Shown piece after piece: positions 33,766 to 42,607 of a stretch of 64,000 nucleotides of DNA. This DNA is from Pedobacter sp. PF22-3 (GTDB lineage: Bacteria; Bacteroidota; Bacteroidia; Sphingobacteriales; Sphingobacteriaceae), in assembly GCF_026239555.1 (NCBI RefSeq), contig NZ_JAPIVP010000005.1, positions 267,528 to 331,527 of the forward strand, written 5' to 3'. The position numbers and the translations under genes are program-made. Below the pieces are notes generated by a model. The model was not told where the DNA came from. It saw nothing but the letters and a program-made list of their open reading frames with translations, and did no database searches. The stretch's first letter is position 1; each line of letters opens with the position of its first letter.

Positions 33766-35691
33766 CTAGTCTTCAAATTTCCAGCGAACAAAAGCTTCCA
33801 TCGCTTCGTATTCAGCAAGTCCAAGCTCGTCATAAGCTTTCGCTGTATCACGGTTACGGTCTTCAGCCCGTTGCCAAAACTCTCTAGAGTCATCACCGGG
33901 GAAAACAGCTCTGTCTTTCTGACTTTGGTGTTTAAAGATCGCATTTCTCTTGCGTTCCAGTTCTTGCGGAGAAATTGGCACCGCCATTTCGATTTCATAA
34001 GTTTCAAATTCGTGCCATGCGCCGCGGTACATCCATAACCAGCAATCTTGTGCCCAGGCTTCAGTTTTACGTAAGCGTTTTAATGCTTCCAAGATGATCT
34101 TGAAACAAACAATATGTGTGCCGTGTGGATCTTCAAAATCGCCGGCAGCATAAACCTGTTGAGGTTTTACTTGCTGCAATAGGGCAATTGTAAGCTCTAT
34201 ATCGGCATCTGTAACCGGGTTTTTCTGAACTTTACCACTTTCATAGAAAGGAAGTGCCTGGAAATGGATATGGTCATCCGCTAAACCGCAATATCTTGCG
34301 CCGGCAATCGCTTCGCCTTTTCTGATCAGTCCTTTAACCGTTTGGATCTCAGGTGTATCAATCTGGTTTGGTTTTTTCTGCTCAATAAAGGCTCTCATTT
34401 TATCATAAAGATCTTTTAAGTGCGTATTATCCATGCCCATTTTCTCTGTAAAATCTACGTTAAATTCCACAAAACGAAGGGCATCGTCATCCCATACTGC
34501 AGTATTGCCCGAGGTTTGGTAAGCTACATGTACATTATGTCCCTGATCAACCAAACGTAAAAAAGTACCGCCCATGGAAATCACATCATCATCTGGGTGA
34601 GGGGAGAAGATAATAATATTTTTCTGTGCTGGTTCTGCCCTTTCCGGACGTTGAGAATCATCTGCATTTGGTTTGCCACCCGGCCAGCCTGTTATGGTAT
34701 GTTGTAACTTATTAAAGATATGGATGTTGATGTTGTAAACCGGTCCTTTTTCAGTGGCCAGTTGCGCCATACCGTTGTTGTTGTAATCGTCTTCCGTTAA
34801 TTTTAAGATTGGTTTTTTTAATGTATTGGCCAACCAGATCACTGCCTTGCGGATCAGGGCATCTGTCCAAATACAATCTTTAACCAGCCATGGCGTATCA
34901 AAACGGGTAAGTTCTGAAGCCGCAGGCGCATCAAGGATAAATTCTACATGATCAGAAAGCTGAAGGTATGTTGCCGGAACCTCGCCTGAAATTTCACCTT
35001 CAACAGCTTTTTTAATAATTGAAGCTTTTTTACGGCTCCAGGCCATTAATATTATTTCTCTTGCTTTGAAAATTGTACCGATACCCATGGTAATGGCCTT
35101 TGTTGGTACAAAAGTTTTTCCACCGAAATCGCGTGCCGCATCACGGCGTGTCAAATCATCTAAAGTAACTAAACGGGTACCCGAATTTGGTGCAGAGCCC
35201 GGTTCGTTAAACCCGATGTGACCGGTACGGCCAATTCCTAAAATCTGGATGTCAAGACCACCGAGGTCGCCAATTTTCTTTTCATACTCCACGCAGAAAG
35301 CTGGAATATCCTCTAGTGCAAGCGTACCATCAGGGATGTGGACATTTTTTTTGTCAATATCGATATGATTGAAAAGGTTTTCGTTCATAAACGTAACATA
35401 ACTCTGCGCCGCAGTTGGCGCCATTGGATAATACTCATCCAGGTTAAAAGTAATTACGTTTTTAAAACTTAAGCCCTCTTCTTTGTGCAGCCTAACCAGT
35501 TCGGCGTAAACTGCAATTGGGGTAACACCTGTTGCTAAGCCCAGTACTGCAGGTGCGTTGTTTGCTTGTTTTGATTTAATGAGCTCGGCAATGCGATGTG
35601 CCACATTAATTGAAGCAATTTTTGGATTTTCGAACACGCTTACGGGTAATTTCTCGAAACGTGTCTCCTCCAGTAGATTTAATCTAGCCAT
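33766..35691 (-). CDS. nagB: Glucosamine-6-phosphate deaminase fused to a PIG-L (LmbE-like) deacetylase domain
   Basis: Two-domain protein of 641 residues. Residues 1-280 are NagB: VLGLATGVTPIAVYAEL, TFNLDEYYPM and GIGRTGHIGFNEPGS hold the catalytic aspartate and histidine that convert glucosamine 6-phosphate to fructose 6-phosphate and ammonia. From about residue 370 begins a PIG-L/LmbE domain, IIIFSPHPDDDVISMGGTF, with the zinc-binding His-Pro-Asp-Asp and a second histidine motif DPHGTHIVCFK. PIG-L enzymes remove N-acetyl groups from GlcNAc derivatives, so the fusion could deacetylate and then deaminate an amino sugar in one chain. The fusion is recurrent in Bacteroidota. It is divergent from anmK by 149 bp. 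Confidence 0.95.
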   Translation of the reverse strand: MARLNLLEETRFEKLPVSVFENPKIASINVAHRIAELIKSKQANNAPAVLGLATGVTPIAVYAELVRLHKEEGLSFKNVITFNLDEYYPMAPTAAQSYVTFMNENLFNHIDIDKKNVHIPDGTLALEDIPAFCVEYEKKIGDLGGLDIQILGIGRTGHIGFNEPGSAPNSGTRLVTLDDLTRRDAARDFGGKTFVPTKAITMGIGTIFKAREIILMAWSRKKASIIKKAVEGEISGEVPATYLQLSDHVEFILDAPAASELTRFDTPWLVKDCIWTDALIRKAVIWLANTLKKPILKLTEDDYNNNGMAQLATEKGPVYNINIHIFNKLQHTITGWPGGKPNADDSQRPERAEPAQKNIIIFSPHPDDDVISMGGTFLRLVDQGHNVHVAYQTSGNTAVWDDDALRFVEFNVDFTEKMGMDNTHLKDLYDKMRAFIEQKKPNQIDTPEIQTVKGLIRKGEAIAGARYCGLADDHIHFQALPFYESGKVQKNPVTDADIELTIALLQQVKPQQVYAAGDFEDPHGTHIVCFKIILEALKRLRKTEAWAQDCWLWMYRGAWHEFETYEIEMAVPISPQELERKRNAIFKHQSQKDRAVFPGDDSREFWQRAEDRNRDTAKAYDELGLAEYEAMEAFVRWKFED

Positions 35692-35840
35692 TTTTTTTAT
35701 ATGGATTTTAATGTACGGAGCAGTAAATATAGAGAGTTATGCCCAATTTCTAACAAAGGTTATTTACATTTATTGCAAGTATTTACATAAAATTCACTAA
35801 AAGGGGCAAACAAACGCTTAATTTTTTAAGATAAATTAAT

Positions 35841-37037
35841 ATGAACAGGCAAATCCAAAACTTATATTCCAAAGCAGGCAAGTCAGAACGGTTGATTATT
35901 GGATTGATGAGTGGAACTTCTATGGATGGACTGGATATTGCCCTCTGTGCGGTTAAGAAAAGTGGCATAGAAACTGATATCAGGGTTTTAAAATTTAAAA
36001 CCGGCGATTATACAATCGATTTCAGGGCTAAAATAAAAGCCATATTTTCTAAAAAGGAAGTTGATTTACAATTGGTTTGCCTGATGAACGAGCATATTGC
36101 AGACATCCATGCTCAATTGATTAATGAAGCTTTAGAAGAATGGGGTTATAAAAACGAGGATATCGATTTTATTGCCAGCCACGGACAAACCATTTTTCAT
36201 GCGCCAAAATCTTTGCACCAATTGGCCGATTATCCAAATGGCACACTCCAGATTGGCGATGGAGACCACATAGCCATTAAGACCGGGATTATTACCCTTT
36301 CTGATTTTAGGCAGAAACATCTGGCTGCGGGAGGTGAGGGTGCGCCTCTTGCCGTATATGGAGATTATTTGATGTTTTCTAAAGCGGGAGAAGACCGGGT
36401 AATGTTGAATATTGGGGGAATAGCAAATTTCACTTACTTGCCAGGGAGTACAGATGCCAGCGAAATTTTTTCAACAGATGTTGGACCGGGTAATACCTTA
36501 ATGGACCAGTACATGCAACAACATTTTAATCAATTCTATGATAAAAATGCAACTGTTGGGCTAAGTGGTCATTTAAATTCCAAACTATTGGCGGCATTAC
36601 TTGACTGTGATTTCCTCACACTGGATTTTCCTAAAACCACAGGCCCTGAATTATTTAACCTGGGATATTTATTAAGGGCACAAGAACGATCTTCAACAAC
36701 TAATCTAAGCAAAGAGGACGTCATGGCCACCCTGTGCCATTTTTCTGCAGAGACCATTGCCAACGCGATAAAACGTTGTTTTGGGCAGGATGCCAAAGTG
36801 CAGGTATTTATGAGTGGTGGCGGGATGCATAACCCTTTACTTGTTCAGCTTCTTCAAACACAATTGCATTTTTGCAAATTCCTGACTACTGAAGATTTAA
36901 ATATTAATCCCGATGCAAAAGAAGCTGTTTTATTTGCTGTTTTGGCCAATGAAACGTTGTGTGGTGAGCCGATTAATTTTGGTAACCGGCAAGGCGTTCC
37001 ATCGGTTTGCATGGGTAAAATCAGTTTGCCAGCTTAG
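35841..37037 (+). CDS. anmK: Anhydro-N-acetylmuramic acid kinase
   Basis: Cytoplasmic kinase of 398 residues that hydrolyses the 1,6-anhydro ring of anhydro-MurNAc and phosphorylates it to MurNAc 6-phosphate during cell wall recycling. Diagnostic motifs are RLIIGLMSGTSMDGLDIALC near the start, DFIASHGQTIFHAP, VMLNIGGIANFTYLPG, STDVGPGNTLMDQYM and VFMSGGGMHNPLL. Length fits AnmK. It is divergent from the NagB fusion and 106 bp upstream of the first SusC gene. MurQ, the next enzyme, is not seen in the window. Its location supports amino-sugar or peptidoglycan salvage for this locus. Confidence 0.96.
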   Translation: MNRQIQNLYSKAGKSERLIIGLMSGTSMDGLDIALCAVKKSGIETDIRVLKFKTGDYTIDFRAKIKAIFSKKEVDLQLVCLMNEHIADIHAQLINEALEEWGYKNEDIDFIASHGQTIFHAPKSLHQLADYPNGTLQIGDGDHIAIKTGIITLSDFRQKHLAAGGEGAPLAVYGDYLMFSKAGEDRVMLNIGGIANFTYLPGSTDASEIFSTDVGPGNTLMDQYMQQHFNQFYDKNATVGLSGHLNSKLLAALLDCDFLTLDFPKTTGPELFNLGYLLRAQERSSTTNLSKEDVMATLCHFSAETIANAIKRCFGQDAKVQVFMSGGGMHNPLLVQLLQTQLHFCKFLTTEDLNINPDAKEAVLFAVLANETLCGEPINFGNRQGVPSVCMGKISLPA

Positions 37038-37078
37038 GCAAGTACCATTTTGTAAATCTGCTTACAGCGGCTAAAAAA

Positions 37079-37108
37079 TTTGCTTTGTGTGGTATTTTGT
37101 TAAATTTG
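37079..37108 (+). promoter_or_regulatory. Promoter of the first SusC/SusD operon
   Basis: TTTG (37079-37082), an 18-nt spacer and TAAATTTG (37101-37108) match the Bacteroidota -33/-7 consensus. The leader to ATG 37144 would be about 30 nt. Because it lies after the anmK stop, the Sus pair can be expressed apart from anmK. Confidence 0.65.
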
Positions 37109-37143
37109 CTTTTAACACTAATCTTCTAACAAAACCAAATTTT

Positions 37144-40100
37144 ATGGAAAAAAGTTACCTAAAATGGTCACCGGGATTCTTCGCAATTTTGTTGATCCCA
37201 TTTCTGCTGCTGTTTAAAGAGGCGGCCCAGGCGCAAAACAAGCGATATACCATAAGTGGTAAGATTACCGATGCCGGAAATAATGGAGCCATCCCAGGCG
37301 TTGTAGTTAAGATCCTTAGTACAAATTTAGTAACCAGTACCAATGCTAACGGCGGTTATACTTTTGCAGTAGATTTAGCCCCCGGCAAATACCAGATCCA
37401 GTTTTCTTACGTAGGTTACAAGAGTAAAATCCAGGCGGTTGATCTTGGTGGCAACGATCAGGTTCAGTTGAGTACATCCTTAAGTGCCGATGCTGTAGGC
37501 CTTGATGAAGTAATTGTTACGGGTACATCGCAGGGAACCACCAGAAAAGAACTGGGAAGTTATGTAAGCACCGTTAAAGGTGATGACCTTAACAAAGCAC
37601 CCAGCGGAAACGTACTTTCATCACTGCAGGGCAAAACTGCAGGTGCACAGATCAGTCAGAACTCAGGCGATCCTGCTGGTGGATTATCTGTCCGTTTAAG
37701 AGGAATCAGCTCTGTTAACTCTTCATCAGAACCGCTTTACATTATTGATGGTGTAATTGTAAATAATTCTACCACACGGGTTACCAATACGTCATCTAAT
37801 TACGATGGTGGAAACTTTGTGGGGAGTATTGGTCAGAATAGAATGGTTGATATTAACCCCGCCGATATTGAGCGTATTGAAGTGCTGAATGGAGCAGCTG
37901 CAGCGGCCATTTATGGTTCGAGGGCAAACTCAGGTGTTATCCAGATTTTTACCAAAAAAGGAGTAAGTGGTGCAGCTCAGGTGAATTTTAGCACCAGTTT
38001 AACGTTAAGCCATTTACGTAAACAGATTGAGGTAAACCAATCGCCGGTTAAGTTTGGTGGTTCAGTTAACACTTTTACCCAGGATGTGATACAAACAGCA
38101 GGTGATCCGGCAGTGCTGCTCACCAATACCACGCCTGTTACCCGGTATAATTATCAAGACTATATTTTCCAGTCGGCCACGGGTACTGATAATACCATAT
38201 CTGTATCAGGAGGTAATGATAATACAAAGTATTATACTTCTGCAGCTTATTTCAGCAACCAGGGGATTATTAAAAATACCGATTTTACCCGTTATAATTT
38301 CAGGGCAAACGTCGATCAGAAAATTACGGAGTGGGCAAAATTGAGCGCAGGTTTAAACTATATCCGCAGTGCTGCGAATGAAAAACCTGATGGGAATTCG
38401 TTCTTTTCTCCAATGAATTCGGTTACCATTATCGGTAATTTCCATGATATTTTTGCAAGAGATGTAAATGGTAATTTATTGGCAGTTGGCGAACGTGGCC
38501 GGGTTAATCCGGTTTCAGTAATTGAAGACATCAAACAGCGACAGGAAACCAACCGCATTATTGCCAATGCCAATTTAAAATTGTACCCGGTTAAAAATCT
38601 GACTTTAGATTTTACATTAGGTGTTGATAATTCGGGCCAGAGCGGCTCAACTTATATTCCTCCTTTTGCATATAATGTAAATCCTGATTTTTTTGGCGGA
38701 GGTGCGGCGCTGGATGGTACTTTGAATGGCTATGCCAGTGCAGCTACCAATAATGCTTTTCAGTTTAACAATGAATTTAATGCAACCTATCAGGCTAAAT
38801 TGTCTGATCTGATTTCATCAACAACACAGGTAGGTTATTCATTCCAGTATGAAAAAACCAGGTATCAGTTGGTAAACGGAAGAGGTTTGGCACCTCTAAT
38901 TGAAACGGTAAATGCAGCTGCAACCCAATTGCCTAGTATTGACGGCCGTACCGAGCTTTCAGTAAGTGGAGGTTATGTTCAGCAAAACTTTAAATACAAA
39001 GATCATTTCTTTGTTACTGGTGCGCTAAGGGTAGATCAGTCATCGGTTTTCGGATCGGCTAACCGCACACAGGAATATTTAAAAGGGAGTTTAAGTTATG
39101 TGCTTTCTTCGGCCGATTACTGGAAAAACTTGGGTGTTTCTGGCTGGTGGGATGCTTTCAAAATCAGGGCTGCTTATGGTGAATCGGGTAATTTAACCGG
39201 TATTGGCGCTTACGATAGGATTAATGCTTATGCTACACAATCTTTTTTAGGCAGGGCATCTTTATTCTCTAGTGCAACCCTTGCTAACGAAAATGTGAAA
39301 CCAGAGCGCCAGCGCGAACTGGAATTGGGAACCGATCTGTCTTTCTTTAAAAACCGCTTGGGCTTACAGTTTAACTGGTACAATAAAAAAGTGAGTGACT
39401 TGTTAATTGCCAGTGTACAGGCACCTTCAACCGGGTTTTCAAGCTTATTGGATAATATAGGTTCATTAAGGAATAAGGGGATAGAACTGGTGCTGAACGG
39501 AACGCCTGTTTCGGCCAAAGACTTTAAATGGAATACCTCGGTTATATTTAACAGAAACAGGAATACGGCGCTTGATGTAGGTGGTTTAAGATTGTTTAGT
39601 ACCAATCCGGGTGCTCCTGTGGCGATTATAAATGGTGAAGCCATAGGTGTTTTTTATGGGACTTTTTTTGCACGTAATCCAGATGGTAGTCTGTTGACAA
39701 ATGCTAATGGCATTCCCCAGATAGAAAAAGGAATTCAAAACTCTGCTACCACATTTACCCCTCAACGTGATGCTAACGGCATGCCAACCGGAACTACTTT
39801 GCGTAAAGTAATCGGTAATCCTAATCCAGATTATAATATGTCGTTTGTAAACGATTTTACTTATAAAAGGTTGAATTTACATGTGCAGTTGGATGCTGTA
39901 CAGGGAGGAGATGTATGGAATGCAGACTGGAGAACCCGCCAGGGCGTTGGAAGTGGCAAAATAGCCGAGCAAGAACAAATGGGATTATTGCCGAGGGGTT
40001 ATGTTGCCGGTGTTTATGCCATTGAAGAGTGGAGGATTGATGATGGCTCTTTTGTTAAGTTAAGGGAAATTTCTTTGAGCTATAATGTGGGTAAACTGAA

Positions 40101-40278
40101 ATTTTTAAGAGACCTTACCGTAACCCTGAGCGGAAGAAATCTGATTTCGTGGGACAATTACAAAGGTTATGATCCAGAGTTAAATTCTGGCGGACAATCG
40201 ACCATTTTAAGAAATATCGATTTCGGTTCGGTGCCTATTCCGCGTACTTTTAGTTTAGGTGTGTCAGTTAAATTATAA
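37144..40278 (+). CDS. SusC/RagA family TonB-linked outer membrane transporter (pair 1)
   Basis: TonB-dependent outer-membrane barrel of 1044 residues. After a signal peptide (LLIPFLLLFKEAAQAQ) comes a carboxypeptidase-regulatory-like domain (YTISGKITDAGNNGAIPGVV), the TonB-box region VDEVIV-like LDEVIVTGTSQG, and the plug with PLYIIDGVIVNN and ADIERIEVLNGAAAAAIYGS, all SusC hallmarks. The rest is the barrel, ending in SLGVSVKL. The start is set at ATG 37144 because a GTG 19 codons upstream adds a sequence without signal-peptide character and lies at the -33/-7 promoter. It pairs with the SusD lipoprotein 17 bp downstream. The imported glycan is unknown; the neighbouring amino-sugar genes are the best hint. 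Confidence 0.96.
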   Translation: MEKSYLKWSPGFFAILLIPFLLLFKEAAQAQNKRYTISGKITDAGNNGAIPGVVVKILSTNLVTSTNANGGYTFAVDLAPGKYQIQFSYVGYKSKIQAVDLGGNDQVQLSTSLSADAVGLDEVIVTGTSQGTTRKELGSYVSTVKGDDLNKAPSGNVLSSLQGKTAGAQISQNSGDPAGGLSVRLRGISSVNSSSEPLYIIDGVIVNNSTTRVTNTSSNYDGGNFVGSIGQNRMVDINPADIERIEVLNGAAAAAIYGSRANSGVIQIFTKKGVSGAAQVNFSTSLTLSHLRKQIEVNQSPVKFGGSVNTFTQDVIQTAGDPAVLLTNTTPVTRYNYQDYIFQSATGTDNTISVSGGNDNTKYYTSAAYFSNQGIIKNTDFTRYNFRANVDQKITEWAKLSAGLNYIRSAANEKPDGNSFFSPMNSVTIIGNFHDIFARDVNGNLLAVGERGRVNPVSVIEDIKQRQETNRIIANANLKLYPVKNLTLDFTLGVDNSGQSGSTYIPPFAYNVNPDFFGGGAALDGTLNGYASAATNNAFQFNNEFNATYQAKLSDLISSTTQVGYSFQYEKTRYQLVNGRGLAPLIETVNAAATQLPSIDGRTELSVSGGYVQQNFKYKDHFFVTGALRVDQSSVFGSANRTQEYLKGSLSYVLSSADYWKNLGVSGWWDAFKIRAAYGESGNLTGIGAYDRINAYATQSFLGRASLFSSATLANENVKPERQRELELGTDLSFFKNRLGLQFNWYNKKVSDLLIASVQAPSTGFSSLLDNIGSLRNKGIELVLNGTPVSAKDFKWNTSVIFNRNRNTALDVGGLRLFSTNPGAPVAIINGEAIGVFYGTFFARNPDGSLLTNANGIPQIEKGIQNSATTFTPQRDANGMPTGTTLRKVIGNPNPDYNMSFVNDFTYKRLNLHVQLDAVQGGDVWNADWRTRQGVGSGKIAEQEQMGLLPRGYVAGVYAIEEWRIDDGSFVKLREISLSYNVGKLKFLRDLTVTLSGRNLISWDNYKGYDPELNSGGQSTILRNIDFGSVPIPRTFSLGVSVKL

Positions 40279-40295
40279 TCGTTAAAGAAATTTTT

Positions 40296-41591
40296 ATGAA
40301 AATTTTAAAAAATAATATTTCGACAAAAATAACCTGTTTAACCCTTTCGTTAGTGTTGTGCTTAGCTTCTTGCACGAAAGAATATCAGGACCCATCCAGA
40401 GCAAAAACCGACGTGGCTTTAGGTTCGCAACAAGGCTTAACCGCTGTGGCTATCGGTTTGCAACGGGTTTATACTTTAAGTAGAACTGGCGTAATGTTCA
40501 GTTCTATAGCTGCGAATGGCTTTGTAACCAACGAATTCAGGCTGCTTAATTCAGGGAATATTCCCGAATTGCAGTTAAGTACGGGGGGCAGTGCTGTTGA
40601 TGGAACAAATACCATTTTGTTTAATCTTTGGGCAAGTGCCAATAAAATTGTTTATGATGCAGATCTGGTAATCAGCAATGCTAATAATTTGGGCGATAAA
40701 AGCTACGCTGCCGGATTAATCGCTTATTCGAGCATATTTAAAGCGCTGGCCATTGGCAATATGGCGCAATTTTGGGAGAAAATACCAGATGGTACAGGGA
40801 AAAATGTAGCTTATATTACACGTGCAGCAGGCTTTAATAAAGCTATTGCGGTGTTGGATAATGCTTTAACTGTTATTGCTGCAAATCCGATTTCTGCCAG
40901 TTTTTTAAACAATGTACCTGCAGATGTAAATATTATAAATACCATACATGCTTTAAAAGCAAGGTATGCACTGTTTTCGGGCAACTATACACTTGCTTTA
41001 ACAGAAGCCAATGCAGTGGATTTAACAAAAGCTTCTTTTTTTAAATTTGATGCTACTTCGCCGAATATTCTGTTCAGTATTATTTCTTCCAATAATGTTT
41101 TTCAGCCTTTAAATGAGAACTTAGGCCTTACCGGAGCAAATGTTCCTGATGGGGCAGATAAAAGGATTCCATTTTATACCCTCACGGCAGGATCGCCGGC
41201 AACCTTACGGATGAATGGTTTTGCTGCGGCAACTGCAAGCCCTTTTCCGATTTACTTACCAGGTGAGATCATTTTAATCAAAGCTGAAGCACTTGCGCGA
41301 CAGCCAGACCTGACCAGTTCATTAATTGAGTTGAACAAGGTGGTAACCAAAACGTCAGACCTTTTCGGGGTGGCCGCAGCATTGCCGCCATTAGTTGGCC
41401 CTTATACGCAACAACAATTACTGGATCTGATTTATAAACACCGTTCAATTGAACTGTATGCCTCAGGCTTAAAAATTGAAGATATGAGAAGGTTTAACCA
41501 GCCGCTAACCGATCGTAAACGGAATTTTTTTCCTTATCCATTTCAGGAACGCGATAATAATACCAATACCCCTGCTGATCCAACTTTTTAG
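40296..41591 (+). CDS. SusD/RagB family surface glycan-binding lipoprotein (pair 1)
   Basis: Surface lipoprotein of 431 residues that would cap SusC pair 1 and deliver glycan to it. The lipobox is in LCLASCTKEYQDPS (Cys near residue 25). The chain has SusD-type tetratricopeptide helices (SIFKALAIGNMAQFWEKIP, IIKA-like EIILIKAEALARQPD) and ends with YKHRSIELYASGLKIEDMRRF, the canonical RagB/SusD C-terminal motif. It is shorter than the SusD of pairs 2 and 3 (about 530) and of a different subtype. The start is 17 bp after the SusC stop, so the two are translated together. Confidence 0.94.
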   Translation: MKILKNNISTKITCLTLSLVLCLASCTKEYQDPSRAKTDVALGSQQGLTAVAIGLQRVYTLSRTGVMFSSIAANGFVTNEFRLLNSGNIPELQLSTGGSAVDGTNTILFNLWASANKIVYDADLVISNANNLGDKSYAAGLIAYSSIFKALAIGNMAQFWEKIPDGTGKNVAYITRAAGFNKAIAVLDNALTVIAANPISASFLNNVPADVNIINTIHALKARYALFSGNYTLALTEANAVDLTKASFFKFDATSPNILFSIISSNNVFQPLNENLGLTGANVPDGADKRIPFYTLTAGSPATLRMNGFAAATASPFPIYLPGEIILIKAEALARQPDLTSSLIELNKVVTKTSDLFGVAAALPPLVGPYTQQQLLDLIYKHRSIELYASGLKIEDMRRFNQPLTDRKRNFFPYPFQERDNNTNTPADPTF

Positions 41592-41597
41592 CAGACA

Positions 41598-41627
41598 TAG
41601 AGAGTCCTGTTTTATCGGGACTCTCTA
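41598..41627. terminator. Hairpin between convergent susD (pair 1) and deoR-type gene
   Basis: A 12-bp stem (41598-41609 with 41616-41627, one wobble pair) with a six-base loop spans the ends of the two convergent genes and includes the stop codon of the DeoR gene. It lacks a long T-run on either side, so terminator function is likely but not certain. Confidence 0.6.
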
Positions 41628-42371
41628 TAAAATATTCAGTTCCTTGGCGCGGTAACTGGTTAAAGACTCATGTCCGATTTCCAACTCTGTTATCAAATAA
41701 CTAATACTTTCTATTGGGCAAACCCTTAGTCTTAAAGCAATATCCAATTTCTCTGAGATGCAAAGCACAGCTGTTTTTTTTGCACAGGCTAACATGGCCT
41801 TTTTAAGTTGATTGATTTCCCAGTAAGTATCCGTTAAACCTTCATCAGGGTGGATGGCGCTGGTTCCCATCAGGCATAAATCGGCTTTAATTTCCGATAG
41901 CTGAGTAATTACTTGTCCACCGTAAGTGACCTGCGAGTTTTTAGAAAATAAGCCGCCGATCAAAATCACTTCAATATTATTGTATTTTGCCAATTCTACT
42001 GCCACCAGCGGACTAATGGTAAAAAAAGTTGCTGATAAACCCTGAGGTAGCAGCTTTACAAACTCCAAAATCGTAGTTCCGCCACCTGTTAAAATCACCA
42101 TGCCATCCTTTATTAGCCGAACAGCTTTTTTGCCGATGGCAATTTTACTGTCGCGCGCATATACCGTGCTGTCATCAAAAGAACTGTGGTATGATTTGGA
42201 TAAAGCACCTCCGTGCACCTTATAGAGTAGGTTTTCGTCAACAAGTTCCTGTAAATCTCTTCTAATGGTATCTTCCGAGACATTGAGCAACTGCACCAGA
42301 TCCGACGTTAATACACGGTTGTGCAAATTAATCTGTCGCATGATGAAGTCGTGGCGTTCTTTTTTCAGCAT
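41625..42371 (-). CDS. DeoR/GlpR-family sugar metabolism regulator
   Basis: Cytoplasmic repressor of 248 residues. The N-terminal winged helix-turn-helix reads RHDFIMRQINLHNRVLTSDL and LLNVSEDTIRRDLQELVDEN, followed by YKVHGGAL, the DeoR signature. The C-terminal effector domain (VILTGGGTTILEFVKLLP onward) resembles phosphosugar isomerase folds that bind a phosphorylated sugar. It is convergent with SusD pair 1 and divergent from SusC pair 2. The 236-bp divergent region carries 10-bp-phased direct repeats that fit DeoR-type operators, so it probably controls SusC/SusD pair 2 and itself. The effector sugar is unknown. Confidence 0.95.
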   Translation of the reverse strand: MLKKERHDFIMRQINLHNRVLTSDLVQLLNVSEDTIRRDLQELVDENLLYKVHGGALSKSYHSSFDDSTVYARDSKIAIGKKAVRLIKDGMVILTGGGTTILEFVKLLPQGLSATFFTISPLVAVELAKYNNIEVILIGGLFSKNSQVTYGGQVITQLSEIKADLCLMGTSAIHPDEGLTDTYWEINQLKKAMLACAKKTAVLCISEKLDIALRLRVCPIESISYLITELEIGHESLTSYRAKELNIL

Positions 42372-42424
42372 AGTGATGTTTGGTTTAAGCGAAAGTATAA
42401 AAGATTTTTAGATTTTCTATGTGT

Positions 42425-42546
42425 TGCGCGTTTTTGCGTGTTGATGCGGTTTAATGTTGTTAGTTGCTGGAAAATAGTTTGTTAAATTGTTTTTTTATTC
42501 CAAAACATTTATGATATTAGCATTAAAATGCGTTATTATGCGTGTT
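42425..42546. promoter_or_regulatory. Two clusters of 10-bp-phased direct repeats between deoR-type gene and susC pair 2
   Basis: Units starting with TGCG occur at 42425 (TGCGCGTT), 42435 (TGCGTGTT) and 42445 (TGCGGTTT), exactly 10 bp apart, and again at 42529 (TGCGTTAT) and 42539 (TGCGTGTT), also 10 bp apart. The two clusters lie 84 bp from each other. Direct repeats on one helical face are the usual operator form of DeoR-family proteins, and two clusters would permit looping. The nearer cluster lies about 60 bp upstream of the SusC start. Confidence 0.55.
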
Positions 42547-42607
42547 TTGGCAAACAACTACAACTAACTAAAACTAACAAATCAATCATTTCCTTAACAG
42601 GCAGTTT

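Noticed and set aside
37087..37143. Upstream GTG start for SusC pair 1
   Set aside because: It would put 19 residues without signal-peptide character before a clean signal peptide, and the codons cover the -7 promoter element.
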